This document shows, piece by piece, positions 24,704 to 33,826 of a stretch of DNA of 34,644 nt (the stretch's first letter is position 1; each line of letters opens with the position of its first letter). The translations under genes were made by a program, and so were the position numbers. The notes beneath the pieces were generated by a model. That model made no database searches and had not been told where the DNA came from. It worked only from the letters and a program-made list of their open reading frames with translations. The stretch is from Acidiferrobacteraceae bacterium (GTDB lineage Bacteria > Pseudomonadota > Gammaproteobacteria > Acidiferrobacterales > Acidiferrobacteraceae): the NCBI GenBank assembly GCA_027343725.1, contig DAHWKH010000057.1:1-34644 (forward strand), in the 5' to 3' direction.

Positions 24704-26872
24704 ATGGCGGAGGTCACGGTTCGGGTCGCTTTGCCCGTGCCCTTGCGGCGCGCCTTCGACTATCGGCACCCGACACCGCTCGCCCCGGGCGTGCGCGTGC
24801 GCGTGCCCTTCGGGCGGCGCGTGCTGGCGGGCATCGTGCTCGCCTCGCCCGTCGCGGCCCCGCCCGGGATCGCCTTGCGCGCCATCGCCGAGGTGATCGA
24901 TGAGGCGCCGCTTCTGAACGCCGAGCAACTGGGCCTTCTGCAATTCGTGGCCGATTACTACCATCACGCGATCGGGGAGGTCGTGTTCACGGCCCTGCCC
25001 TCGGCCTTGAAGCGCGGCCTCGTTCTGACCCCACCCAAGGCCTATCGCCTGACCCCCGCGGGCGCCCGCTCCGACGCCCCGCCGTTCCCCGCCCGCGCCC
25101 ATCGCCGCCGCGCCTTGTGGCAGGCGCTGAAGGATCGCGGCCCGCTGGCCGAGGGAGACGTGACGGCGCTTGCGCGCGGCCTGAAGCCGGTGTTGGCGGC
25201 CCTTGTCCGCGAGGGCCTCGTGGAGGTGTGTGAGCACCCGCGACCCGCTGGCGCGCCCCCCGCCGCCGGGCCGGTCTTGCGCCCCGATCAGGAGGCGGCG
25301 TGCGCGGCCGTGCGCGCGGCTCTCGGCACGTTCCAGGCCTTCCTGCTCTTCGGCGTGACCGGCAGCGGCAAGACCGAGGTCTATCTCGAGCTCATAGCGG
25401 CAGCGCGCGCGCGCGGGGACCAGGCGCTCATCCTGGTGCCGGAGATCGGACTGACGCCCCAGCTCATGGCGCGCTTTCGCGCGCGTCTCCCGGACGGCCT
25501 CGGGGTCTTGCACTCGGGCCTGAGCGAGACCGAGCGCGCGCGCGTCTGGGGGCAGGCCGCGCGCGGCGAGCTCACGGTGATCGTCGGCACGCGTTCGGCG
25601 GTGTTCGCGCCGCTCAAGCGCCTGGGTCTGATCATCGTCGACGAGGAGCACGACGGATCCTTGAAGCAGCAAGACGGGCTGCGGTATCACGCGCGCGACA
25701 TCGCGATCGTGCGCGCGCAGCGCGCGGGCGTGCCCGTGGTCTTGGGCTCGGCGACGCCCGCCCTCGAGAGCTATCGCCACGCCCTCGACGGCCGCTACCG
25801 GCTCCTGCGGCTCCCCGGTCGCGGGCCCGATCGCAGCCTGCCGCGGGTCACGATCCTGGACATGGGGCGCGAGGCCGCGGACGGGGGCTTGGGCCCGACA
25901 CTCCTTGCGGCCTTGCGCGCGCGGCTATTACGCCGCGAGCAGGCGTTGGTGTTTCTGAACCGGCGCGGCTACGCGCCCGTCCTCTTGTGCCCCGAATGCC
26001 GCTGGCACGCGCCCTGTGAGCGCTGCGACGCGCGCCTCACCGTGCATCTCGCGCGCAAGACCCTGCGCTGCCACCATTGCGGCCATGAGCGCCCGCTCCC
26101 GGCGACGTGTCCGCGCTGTGGGCACGGGCGGCTCCTGAGGGTCGGCGAGGGCACCCAGCGCCTCGAGGAGACGCTTGCGCGCGCGCTCCCCGAGGCGCGC
26201 ATTGCGCGCATCGACCGCGACACGGTGACGAGCCGGCTCGCGTTCGAGGATCTCCTCACGCGCATGCGCGCCCGGGACATCGATATCCTGGTCGGGACCC
26301 AGATGCTCGCCAAGGGCCATGACTTCGCAGACCTCACCCTGGTGGGGGTGGTCAATGCCGATCAGGGCCTCTTTGGCAGCGATTTTCGCGCCGACGAGCA
26401 GCTCTTCGCCCAGATCATGCAGGTCGCGGGCCGCGCCGGGCGCGCCGCCAAGGCCGGCGAGGTGATCATCCAGACCCACCATCCGCACCACCCCCTGTGG
26501 TCGCCCCTTGTCGCCCTCGACTACGAGGCCTTTGCCGAAGTCGCCCTCAAGGACCGTTACGAAACCGGCTTCCCGCCGTACGCCCACTGCGCGCTCCTGC
26601 GCGCCGAGGCCTTGAAGCCCGAACTCCCGCTGCGTTTTTTGGAGACGGCGCGCGCGCTCGGTCAGGGGAGCGAGGCCGTGACCCTCGGGAGCGTGTTGCC
26701 GGCGACACTCGCGCGCCGCGCCGGCTACTATCGCGCGCAACTGCTCGTAACGAGCGCCCACCGGCCGCTCCTGCAGGCCTGGCTCACGACCTGGGTCGAA
26801 CGGATCGCGCAATTGCCAGCCGGCCGCCAGGTGCGTTGGTCTTTGGATGTCGACCCCCACTCGCTCTTCTGA
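24704..26872 (+). CDS. priA: Primosomal replication restart helicase PriA
   Basis: FGVTGSGKTEVYLELI, DEEHDGSLKQQDGLRYHARD, Zn-binding CPECRWHAPCERC...CHHCGHERPLPATCPRCG. Start 24704 preferred; 24665 is an in-frame alternative. Confidence 0.94.
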   Translation: MAEVTVRVALPVPLRRAFDYRHPTPLAPGVRVRVPFGRRVLAGIVLASPVAAPPGIALRAIAEVIDEAPLLNAEQLGLLQFVADYYHHAIGEVVFTALPSALKRGLVLTPPKAYRLTPAGARSDAPPFPARAHRRRALWQALKDRGPLAEGDVTALARGLKPVLAALVREGLVEVCEHPRPAGAPPAAGPVLRPDQEAACAAVRAALGTFQAFLLFGVTGSGKTEVYLELIAAARARGDQALILVPEIGLTPQLMARFRARLPDGLGVLHSGLSETERARVWGQAARGELTVIVGTRSAVFAPLKRLGLIIVDEEHDGSLKQQDGLRYHARDIAIVRAQRAGVPVVLGSATPALESYRHALDGRYRLLRLPGRGPDRSLPRVTILDMGREAADGGLGPTLLAALRARLLRREQALVFLNRRGYAPVLLCPECRWHAPCERCDARLTVHLARKTLRCHHCGHERPLPATCPRCGHGRLLRVGEGTQRLEETLARALPEARIARIDRDTVTSRLAFEDLLTRMRARDIDILVGTQMLAKGHDFADLTLVGVVNADQGLFGSDFRADEQLFAQIMQVAGRAGRAAKAGEVIIQTHHPHHPLWSPLVALDYEAFAEVALKDRYETGFPPYAHCALLRAEALKPELPLRFLETARALGQGSEAVTLGSVLPATLARRAGYYRAQLLVTSAHRPLLQAWLTTWVERIAQLPAGRQVRWSLDVDPHSLF

Positions 26873-27049
26873 AGAGCGATCGCGCCCCGCCTCAGGCCCC
26901 CTTGTCGGCCTCGAAGGCCGGAAGGTCTGTCTTGCACCAAGAGGGGCGGCAGGGCCCTTGCGAAGCCCCATCCCGGTGCGCCGCCTCGGGGCCAAGCGGC
27001 GGCACGCGCGGCTTTGGACGGATGGGCACGGCCGCGAAGTCCTGCTATT

Positions 27050-27165
27050 GCAAGGCTTACTCATCCTTATCCACCGGCAAAGATTCAGAAATCTTTTCCG
27101 GTACGAACCTTGCTTAAGGCCTGCCGTCCCCGTCGGGGACGGGGGCTTGGAGCCCTCCGGCAGGC
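27050..27165 (+). ncRNA. Candidate structured leader / cis-regulatory RNA upstream of the beta-barrel gene
   Basis: GCAAGG (27050-27055)/CCTTGC (27108-27113) encloses CCGGcAAAGATT-CAGA-AATCTTTtCCGG (27074-27101), followed by a three-way-junction-like fold at 27119-27165. Confidence 0.35.
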
Positions 27166-27206
27166 GCCTGGACGGCGTCATTCGTCATCGTCAACAAGGG
27201 AGATTT

Positions 27207-28331
27207 ATGCACACACGCTACTTCACTCTACCGCTCGCCGCCCTGGGGCTTGCCTGCGCGCTCCCCGCGCACGCGGCGATCACTCTCGCCCCGCCCACCT
27301 CGTTTTCGGCGGGCCCGCTCGGGACTCTCTCCGCTCAGGGGATCCTGAGCGCGGCCGGCACCTGGCAAGGCCAGCCGTATCCGGGCAACCACAGCACGCG
27401 GCTCGATGTGACCAACGCGCAGATGATCCTGCAAAAGAGCTCGGGCCTCGTGCAGTTCTATGTGCAGGCCGGCGCCTACAACTTCCCGACGTTGGGCGAG
27501 CCGATCCAGCGCACTGCGTCCCTGGTCGCCAACACCTACGGGGTCGTCCCCGAGGCCTACCTCACGATCGCGCCCAGCAAGGGCTTCTCGGTGGAAGTCG
27601 GCAAGCTGCCGACCTTGGTCGGTACCGAAATGACCTGGACGTGGCAAAACCAGAACATCGAGCGCGGTCTTTTGTGGAATGACGAGAACGCCGTCAACCG
27701 CGGCGTTCAGGTGAACCTCTCCCATGGCCCGCTGGCCCTGTCCCTGTCGGTCAACGACGGGTTCTACTCGCAGCGCTACGATGTCCTCACGGGGCTTGCC
27801 ACCTACACCATCGATCGCGCGAACACCGCCTCGTTCTCCTGGTATCACCGCTTCGGCCACAGCGCCGTCAATACCTTCGTGACGCCCGTCGTGCTCGATA
27901 ACGCCGACATCTACGACCTCATGTACACGCACACGAGCGGGCCCTGGACGATCTCGCCCTACCTGCAATACATCGTCTCGCCCAAGGCCGCCTCGCTCGG
28001 CTTCACGAAGACCGAGCACGCCGGTGGGGCGGCGATCATCGCCGATTACCAGATGACGCGGATGGTCTCGCTCGCGGGCCGCGCCGAGTACGAGACGAGC
28101 TCCGGCGCCAACAGCACCACCAGCGCCAACAGCAACATCCTGGGCTTCGGGCCCGGCAGCAAGGCGTGGTCTCTGACCGTGACCCCGACCTACCAGGACC
28201 ACGGCTTTTTCACCCGCGTGGAGTTGTCCTATGTGCACGTCACCAACGCCACCGCGGGCGATGTCTTCGGGGCCGCCGGCAACCGCGCGAACCAGGTCCG
28301 CGCGATGCTGGAAACCGGCGTCACCTTCTGA
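27207..28331 (+). CDS. Outer-membrane beta-barrel (porin-like) protein, possibly BBP2-type
   Basis: Start set at ATG 27207 after AAGGGAGA. Signal peptide MHTRYFTLPLAALGLACALPAHA, alternating amphipathic strands, terminal aromatic ...MLETGVTF. Confidence 0.8.
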   Translation: MHTRYFTLPLAALGLACALPAHAAITLAPPTSFSAGPLGTLSAQGILSAAGTWQGQPYPGNHSTRLDVTNAQMILQKSSGLVQFYVQAGAYNFPTLGEPIQRTASLVANTYGVVPEAYLTIAPSKGFSVEVGKLPTLVGTEMTWTWQNQNIERGLLWNDENAVNRGVQVNLSHGPLALSLSVNDGFYSQRYDVLTGLATYTIDRANTASFSWYHRFGHSAVNTFVTPVVLDNADIYDLMYTHTSGPWTISPYLQYIVSPKAASLGFTKTEHAGGAAIIADYQMTRMVSLAGRAEYETSSGANSTTSANSNILGFGPGSKAWSLTVTPTYQDHGFFTRVELSYVHVTNATAGDVFGAAGNRANQVRAMLETGVTF

Positions 28332-28337
28332 TGATCT

Positions 28338-28365
28338 CCGGGGCCCGTAGGGGCCCCGGCTTTTT
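28338..28365 (+). terminator. Rho-independent terminator of the beta-barrel gene
   Basis: CCGGGGCCC-GTAG-GGGCCCCGG then CTTTTT, 7 bp after the stop codon. Confidence 0.85.
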
Positions 28366-31300
28366 CAATCCCGTGACGCCTTGTCCGGCTGGTGGCGTTC
28401 GGCGAACCGCGCGTACCCGAAATAGCCAAGCGGTATGACAAACAGCGTCAAGACCGTGGACGCGAGCGTGCCGAAGATCAACGAGATGGCAAGGCCCCCG
28501 AACACCGGATCCACGATCATGATGGCGGTGCCGAGCATGATCGCCAATGCCGTGAGCATGATCGGCCGCAGGCGCACCATGCCGGCCTGGATCACGGCCT
28601 CGGTGAGGGGGTGTCCGGCGCGCCGGTAGTCGAGAATGAAATCGATGAGCAAAAGCGAGTTGCGCACGACGATGCCGGCGAGCGCGATGACGCCGATCAT
28701 CGAGGTCGCGGTGAAGAACTGGTGCAGGAGCGCGTGTCCCGGGAACACGCCGATGATCGTGAGCGGGATCGATCCCATGACGATGAGCGGGATCATGAAC
28801 GACCGGTAATAGCCCACGAGGATCATGTAGATGAGGCCGATCGCGACCCCGAAGGCCGAGCCCAGGTCGCGAAAGACATTGAGCGTCAGGCGCATCTCCC
28901 CGCTCCAGCGCAGGCCGTAGTGGAGGCTGCTCGGGTCTTGCATGAAGTCCTGTTTCAGATGCACGCCGTCGACCGTGTGGTGTTTGAGGTACTCCCACAT
29001 ATGCAGCACGGCATAGACCGGACTCCCGTGGCTCATGCCCGCCGTCACGTACACGACATCGCGCCCGTCTTTCTGATAGATGGGGCGGGGCGCGGTCTTG
29101 CGCACGACGCGCGTGAGCGCAGACAGCGGAATCTCCTTGCCTTCGGGGTTTGTGACGAACACCCGGCCGAGGTCGTAGGGGCCGGCGCGATCGGCCGTGC
29201 GCACCCGCAGGCGGATGGGGACCGGTTCCTTGGCATGCGGGATGTGCGCCGTGCCGTCGCTGATGCCCGCGAGAAAGGTCTTCAGGGTCTGGGCCACGTC
29301 CCCCGGGCTGACGCCGTCGTTCGCCGCGAGCCTGCGGTTCACCTCGACCGTGTCTTGCCGCGACCTATGGGGCACGGTGCTATCCACGCCCACCAGGTGG
29401 CGGGTGTGCGCGAACAGCCCGTAGCGCAAGTCATTGGCGATCCGTTCGACCTTGTGATAACGGGGCCCGAAGACCTCGGCCATGACGGTCGCGCGCACCG
29501 GCGGGCCCGGGGGGTGTTGCACGATCTTGATCATGGCGCCGGTACGCCGCGCAAGGCGGGTCACCGCCGGCCGCAGGCGGCGGACGATGGTGATCGAGGA
29601 GACCGAGCGCTCGCTCTTGCGCACGAGATGGACCTGCACCTCGCCGACGGTCGGGCCGTGCTTCAGGGTCGCGCCGCGCAGAAGGCCGCTGAAGTTGACG
29701 GCCCCCATGGCACCCGCCGAGAGATCGTAAGTCGTCACGTAGTGATCACGGCGCACGATGTTGCCGAGGGCCTCCACCACCCGTTGGGTGTCCTCGAGGG
29801 TGCTACCGGCATGCGTGCGCACGGTGATGTCGAAGCTGTTGTTGTTATTGCGCGGCAGCATCTTGAAGTTGACGAGCCGGAAGACCGGCATTGCAAGCAC
29901 CGCGGCGAGCAAAAGGACGATGGTCAACAGAAAGCCCCCGCGCGTGAGCGCGCGCGAGAGCAGGGCGCGCATGATGCGCTCGTAGCCGCGCTGCAGAAAG
30001 CCGGGGCCGGTGTTCTCCGCTGTGGGGTGCGCGCGCAGCCACAGGCGCGCCGCCCACGGCGCCACAGTGTAGGCGACGAACAGCGAACTAATCATGGCGA
30101 TCGGCACGTTCTTCGGGATCGGGGCCATGTAGGGCCCCATCATGCCGGTGACCGAGAGCATCGGCAGGAACGCCACGATCACCGCGAGCGTCGCGAGGTT
30201 CGTCGGCCGGCCGACCTCGTTGACCGCGAGGATCGCCTCGCGCGCGCGATCGATTCCGGGCTTGGCGTAGTGACGGAAGATGTTCTCGATCACCACGATC
30301 GAGTCGTCGACGAGCAGGCCGAGCGCCAGGATCAGCGCAAAGAGCGTGATGCGGTTGATGGTCTGTCCGCCGAGGTAGGCGATGGCCAACGTCACGAACA
30401 GGATCAGAGGGATGGTGACGGTGACGATGGCGGCCGCGCGCCAGCCGAGGAAGAGAACGAGGAGCACGACCACCGTGGTGACGGCGATGAAGAGGTGCTC
30501 GATCAGCGTGTTGACGGCGCTGTTGGCGCGTTGCCCGTCATTGCGCGTGACGTTGACGTGCACGAAGTGCGGGATCACCGGCCCTTCCAAGGCGCGCAGC
30601 TTGTGGAGGACCGCGTCGGCGACGGTCACGGCATTGGTGCCCGCGCGCTTGGCGATCGCGATCGTCGCTTCGGGGAGCTCGAGGTCGCGCGGCCGCGGTT
30701 TGGCGTACGCCCGCCCGAAACCGATCGCATGCACGGTCTTGATCCGCCCGCCGCCGTCGACGACGGTGGCGATGTCGTGGAGATACACGGGTTTGTGGGC
30801 GTAGAGGCTCACGACCGTGTCACCGACTTCGCGCGCCGAGCGCAGCATGTCGCCCGCGTGCACGGTGGTGCGGCGGTTGTGGTGGGTGAAGTGGCCCGAC
30901 GGGATGTCGACGTTGGCGGCCTCTACGACGCCTTGCACGGTCCTCAGCGTGACGTCGTAGCGGCGCATGAGCCGTGGGTCGAGGATGACGTCGATCTTGC
31001 GCCGTTGACCCCCGATCACATAGGCGAGCGAGGTGCCGGGCGCGCGCCGCAGGTGATGGAGGACGCGCACCGCGAGGTCGCGCAAGGCGACGCCGTTCAA
31101 TCGGCGCGTGGCGAGCGAGATCGTGACGATCGGGACCTGATTGACATCCAGCGGCTGGATGACCGGCTGGGCCGTGCCGGGCGGCATGCGGCTCATGTTG
31201 CTCATGATTTTGTTGTAGAGGCGCACGAGCGATGCGACGCGGTTTTCCCCGACCTTGAACTTCACGGTCACGACGCCCAGGGAATCGAAGGCCGTGCCGT

Positions 31301-31583
31301 AGGTGTGATGGATGCCGCGCATCCCGCGCAGGATCGCCTCGAGCGGATCGACCACGAGGTTCTTGATCTCGCGCGGGCTCGCGCCGGGCTTTCGGATGAG
31401 GATGTTCGCCGCCGGCACGACGATCTGCGGATTCTCCGTGCGCGGGGTGAGGTGCAGCGCCAAGAATCCCGCGGCCAGGGCCGCGATGATGATGAGGATC
31501 GTGAGCTTGCTCTCGATGAAGTAGCGCGTGAGCCGCCCCGATATGTTGAGCGGTTCCTCGGGAAGGGGGCCGGGAGCGGGCAT
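28365..31583 (-). CDS. RND-family efflux permease
   Basis: ALILALGLLVDDSIVVIENIFRHY (TM4 Asp pair), ALAGIVVRNSLLLIDFILDYR, repeated ACR_tran architecture, 1072 aa. Confidence 0.94.
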   Translation of the reverse strand: MPAPGPLPEEPLNISGRLTRYFIESKLTILIIIAALAAGFLALHLTPRTENPQIVVPAANILIRKPGASPREIKNLVVDPLEAILRGMRGIHHTYGTAFDSLGVVTVKFKVGENRVASLVRLYNKIMSNMSRMPPGTAQPVIQPLDVNQVPIVTISLATRRLNGVALRDLAVRVLHHLRRAPGTSLAYVIGGQRRKIDVILDPRLMRRYDVTLRTVQGVVEAANVDIPSGHFTHHNRRTTVHAGDMLRSAREVGDTVVSLYAHKPVYLHDIATVVDGGGRIKTVHAIGFGRAYAKPRPRDLELPEATIAIAKRAGTNAVTVADAVLHKLRALEGPVIPHFVHVNVTRNDGQRANSAVNTLIEHLFIAVTTVVVLLVLFLGWRAAAIVTVTIPLILFVTLAIAYLGGQTINRITLFALILALGLLVDDSIVVIENIFRHYAKPGIDRAREAILAVNEVGRPTNLATLAVIVAFLPMLSVTGMMGPYMAPIPKNVPIAMISSLFVAYTVAPWAARLWLRAHPTAENTGPGFLQRGYERIMRALLSRALTRGGFLLTIVLLLAAVLAMPVFRLVNFKMLPRNNNNSFDITVRTHAGSTLEDTQRVVEALGNIVRRDHYVTTYDLSAGAMGAVNFSGLLRGATLKHGPTVGEVQVHLVRKSERSVSSITIVRRLRPAVTRLARRTGAMIKIVQHPPGPPVRATVMAEVFGPRYHKVERIANDLRYGLFAHTRHLVGVDSTVPHRSRQDTVEVNRRLAANDGVSPGDVAQTLKTFLAGISDGTAHIPHAKEPVPIRLRVRTADRAGPYDLGRVFVTNPEGKEIPLSALTRVVRKTAPRPIYQKDGRDVVYVTAGMSHGSPVYAVLHMWEYLKHHTVDGVHLKQDFMQDPSSLHYGLRWSGEMRLTLNVFRDLGSAFGVAIGLIYMILVGYYRSFMIPLIVMGSIPLTIIGVFPGHALLHQFFTATSMIGVIALAGIVVRNSLLLIDFILDYRRAGHPLTEAVIQAGMVRLRPIMLTALAIMLGTAIMIVDPVFGGLAISLIFGTLASTVLTLFVIPLGYFGYARFAERHQPDKASRD

Positions 31584-31592
31584 AGGGTCCTC

Positions 31593-31961
31593 TTAGCGGG
31601 CGTTGACGGGGTGCACGGGGCTGCCGTCGTCGACGGCGCGGAACGGGGGCAGGATCAGCGTCTCGTCACCGCTCAATCCGCTCAAGACGACGGCCGTGCG
31701 CCGGCCCACGCGTCCGATCTTCAGGAGCCGGAAGCGCGCGCGCCCGTGCTCGAGCACGAATACGCCGGGCCAACCCCCGAATCGCGTGATGGCACGGCGC
31801 GGGATGCGAATGTCACCGTGGCGATCGACGTCCGCCGGCCGCTTCAGGGTCACGACCGCCCGGGTCAGGGTCGGCAGGACCGCGCGCGGCGCCGGCTTCG
31901 GCGGGGTGCGCGTGCAGGCCGCAAGCGCAAGCATCGCGCCGAGGAGCGCTGCGCGCCTCAC
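31593..31961 (-). CDS. Minimal (~122 aa) RND periplasmic-adaptor-like lipoprotein: membrane-proximal domain only
   Basis: GTG 31961 overlaps the upstream TGA as GTGA. Protein MRRAALLGAMLALAAC(lipobox)TRTPPKPAPRAVLPTLTRAVVTLKRPADVDRHGDIRIPRRAITRFGGWPGVFVLEHGRARFRLLKIGRVGRRTAVVLSGLSGDETLILPPFRAVDDGSPVHPVNAR resembles the C-terminus of RND adaptors. Confidence 0.75.
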   Translation of the reverse strand: MRRAALLGAMLALAACTRTPPKPAPRAVLPTLTRAVVTLKRPADVDRHGDIRIPRRAITRFGGWPGVFVLEHGRARFRLLKIGRVGRRTAVVLSGLSGDETLILPPFRAVDDGSPVHPVNAR

Positions 31962-33325
31962 GGTTTGAGCCCCAGGGCGGGGAGCGTTGCGGGCGAGAGC
32001 GTGCCGCAGGCATCGGCGAGGGCGGCGCGGTTGCGCGCGAGCGCATAGCGCGCGGCGAGCTCGTCCTCGCGGGCCTTGACGAGGCCTTGGTCGGCGTTCA
32101 GGAGGTTGAGCAGAATCGTGCGCCCTTCGCCGTAGAGCACCTGCACGAGGGCCACGTTGCGCCGCGCGCGTTGCACGGTCGCGCGCGCGAGTATCAGGCG
32201 CTGCGCGGCGTTGTAGAGCGCGTCGTAGGCGGTGACCACGCTGCGGCGGATGCGGTCCTCGAGCCCGGTGAGCGCGGCCTCGGTCTCGGCGGCCCGGGCC
32301 TCGAGTTCCGCCGCCCGGTCGCCGTTGTGGCCGCCGTCGTACAAGGACTTGCTGATGACCGCGCCCACGGTCCAGGCGTTGTGCCGGAACGTGGGCACGC
32401 GACTGAACCATTGCGACTGGGCGGTCAGCGTCACGTGCAGCGAGGAGCGCCCGCGCGCCGCCGCGCCTTGCGCGCGCAAGGCGCGGATCTTGGCGCGCAG
32501 CGCCGCCACGTCGGCGCGATGCCGGAGGGCGACCCGCAGGAGCTGGCGCAGGGGGCGGCGCGGCATGGCGACCGGCCCGAAGGTCTGGGCGGGGATGTGG
32601 ATGGCAAGCCCCGCAGGCGCGCCCATGGCGAGCGCGAGATCCGTGCGCGCGTTGGCGACGTCGTTTTGCGCGCCCAAGAGGAACTCGCGGGCGGCGCCGA
32701 GATTGACCGCGGCCGTGAGCGCATCCGAGTGGAGGATGCGCCCGCGCGCGTACAGGCGGCGCGTGGTGTGGGCATGACGCGCGGCCACGGCCACCGCCCC
32801 TCGGGCGACCCGGACCCCGGCCTTGGCCATCACGAGGCCTTCATAGGCGGTGACGACCGTAGCCACGATGCGTTGCCGGGTGCGCGCCCCGGCGCGTCCC
32901 GCCGCTTGCTTCGCGAAGCGCCCGGCGCGCACCGCGTCGTGGATCGCGCCACCCTCGTAAAGCGGCCAGGCGAGGGACAAGGACGCCGTGCCCAGGCGGC
33001 GCACGCCGGGGCTATTGAGGGTGCTCGGTGTGAATGCCTGGGCGCTCACCTGGCGGCGTTCGAGTTCCGCCGACAGCGCCAGGAGCGGGTTGTCGCTGAA
33101 AAGATAGCCGTAGCTTGCCGTCGCCCGCACCGAGCCCTCGCTTTGCGCGGCGCGCAAGGCGGCGCGCGCCTGCGCCTGGCGTGCGCGCGCCAGGGCCTGG
33201 GCGCTGCTGTGACGGAGGGCATAACGCACGGCCGCGCTCAAGGGGAACGTCCGGCCGCGTGCCAGCGGCAGGGTCGCCACGAGGGCTATGACGATCACGA
33301 TCAGAGGCAGCCGGCCCATACACAC
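31958..33325 (-). CDS. TolC-family outer-membrane efflux protein
   Basis: LSLAWPLYEGGAIHDAVRAG...VGAVISKSLYDGGHNGDRAAELEARAAETEAAL...VTAYDALYNAAQRL, about 455 aa with signal peptide. Start may be the internal ATG at 33319. Confidence 0.9.
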   Translation of the reverse strand: MCMGRLPLIVIVIALVATLPLARGRTFPLSAAVRYALRHSSAQALARARQAQARAALRAAQSEGSVRATASYGYLFSDNPLLALSAELERRQVSAQAFTPSTLNSPGVRRLGTASLSLAWPLYEGGAIHDAVRAGRFAKQAAGRAGARTRQRIVATVVTAYEGLVMAKAGVRVARGAVAVAARHAHTTRRLYARGRILHSDALTAAVNLGAAREFLLGAQNDVANARTDLALAMGAPAGLAIHIPAQTFGPVAMPRRPLRQLLRVALRHRADVAALRAKIRALRAQGAAARGRSSLHVTLTAQSQWFSRVPTFRHNAWTVGAVISKSLYDGGHNGDRAAELEARAAETEAALTGLEDRIRRSVVTAYDALYNAAQRLILARATVQRARRNVALVQVLYGEGRTILLNLLNADQGLVKAREDELAARYALARNRAALADACGTLSPATLPALGLKP

Positions 33326-33415
33326 TCCTTATGAGGACGCCGCGGGCGGTTCGGGATAACCGCTGTAATGTTAGTCCATAAGTAAATGCTAAATAAAGAC
33401 CGGGCGGGCCCGGGA

Positions 33416-33826
33416 CTAAAACCGCGGCTTCACCACCACCAGGATCACGATCGCCATGAGGATCACGGCCGGGATCTCATTGATGATCCGATAGAACCGG
33501 TGACTTCGTTTGTGTCCGGCCGCGAGCTCGCGGCACAGGACCCCGAGGTAGACGTGGTATGCGGCCAACACTGCGACCAGCGCGACCTTGATATCGAGCC
33601 ACGCGCCCCGGAAGCCGAAGCCCCACCACAGCCACAGCCCGAGCGCGATGGCGAGCACCGCGCTCGGCGTCGTGAACCGGTAGAGACGGCGCTCCATGAC
33701 CACGAACCGCGCGTGCCCGGGTTCATCGTCGGTGAGCGCGTGGTAGACGAACAGGCGCGGAAGGTAAAAGAGCCCGGCGAACCACGTCACCACGAATATG
33801 ATATGAAAGGCTTTAATCCAGAGCAT
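33416..33826 (-). CDS. hemJ: HemJ-type protoporphyrinogen IX oxidase (membrane protein)
   Basis: MLWIKAFHIIFVVTWFAGLFYLPRLFVYHA...FRIINEIPAVILMAIVILVVVKPRF-type C-terminus. Start trimmed to ATG 33826. Confidence 0.88.
   Translation of the reverse strand: MLWIKAFHIIFVVTWFAGLFYLPRLFVYHALTDDEPGHARFVVMERRLYRFTTPSAVLAIALGLWLWWGFGFRGAWLDIKVALVAVLAAYHVYLGVLCRELAAGHKRSHRFYRIINEIPAVILMAIVILVVVKPRF

Noticed and set aside
28392-32048. 1218-aa plus-strand ORF
   Set aside because: Antisense to the RND permease and adaptor; the low-complexity D/R/H/E-rich sequence is an antisense artefact.
31962-32411. N-terminal extension of the 272-aa ORF ending at 31593
   Set aside because: Overlaps the tolC-like gene in another frame; the GTG at 31961 with a following lipoprotein signal is the better start.
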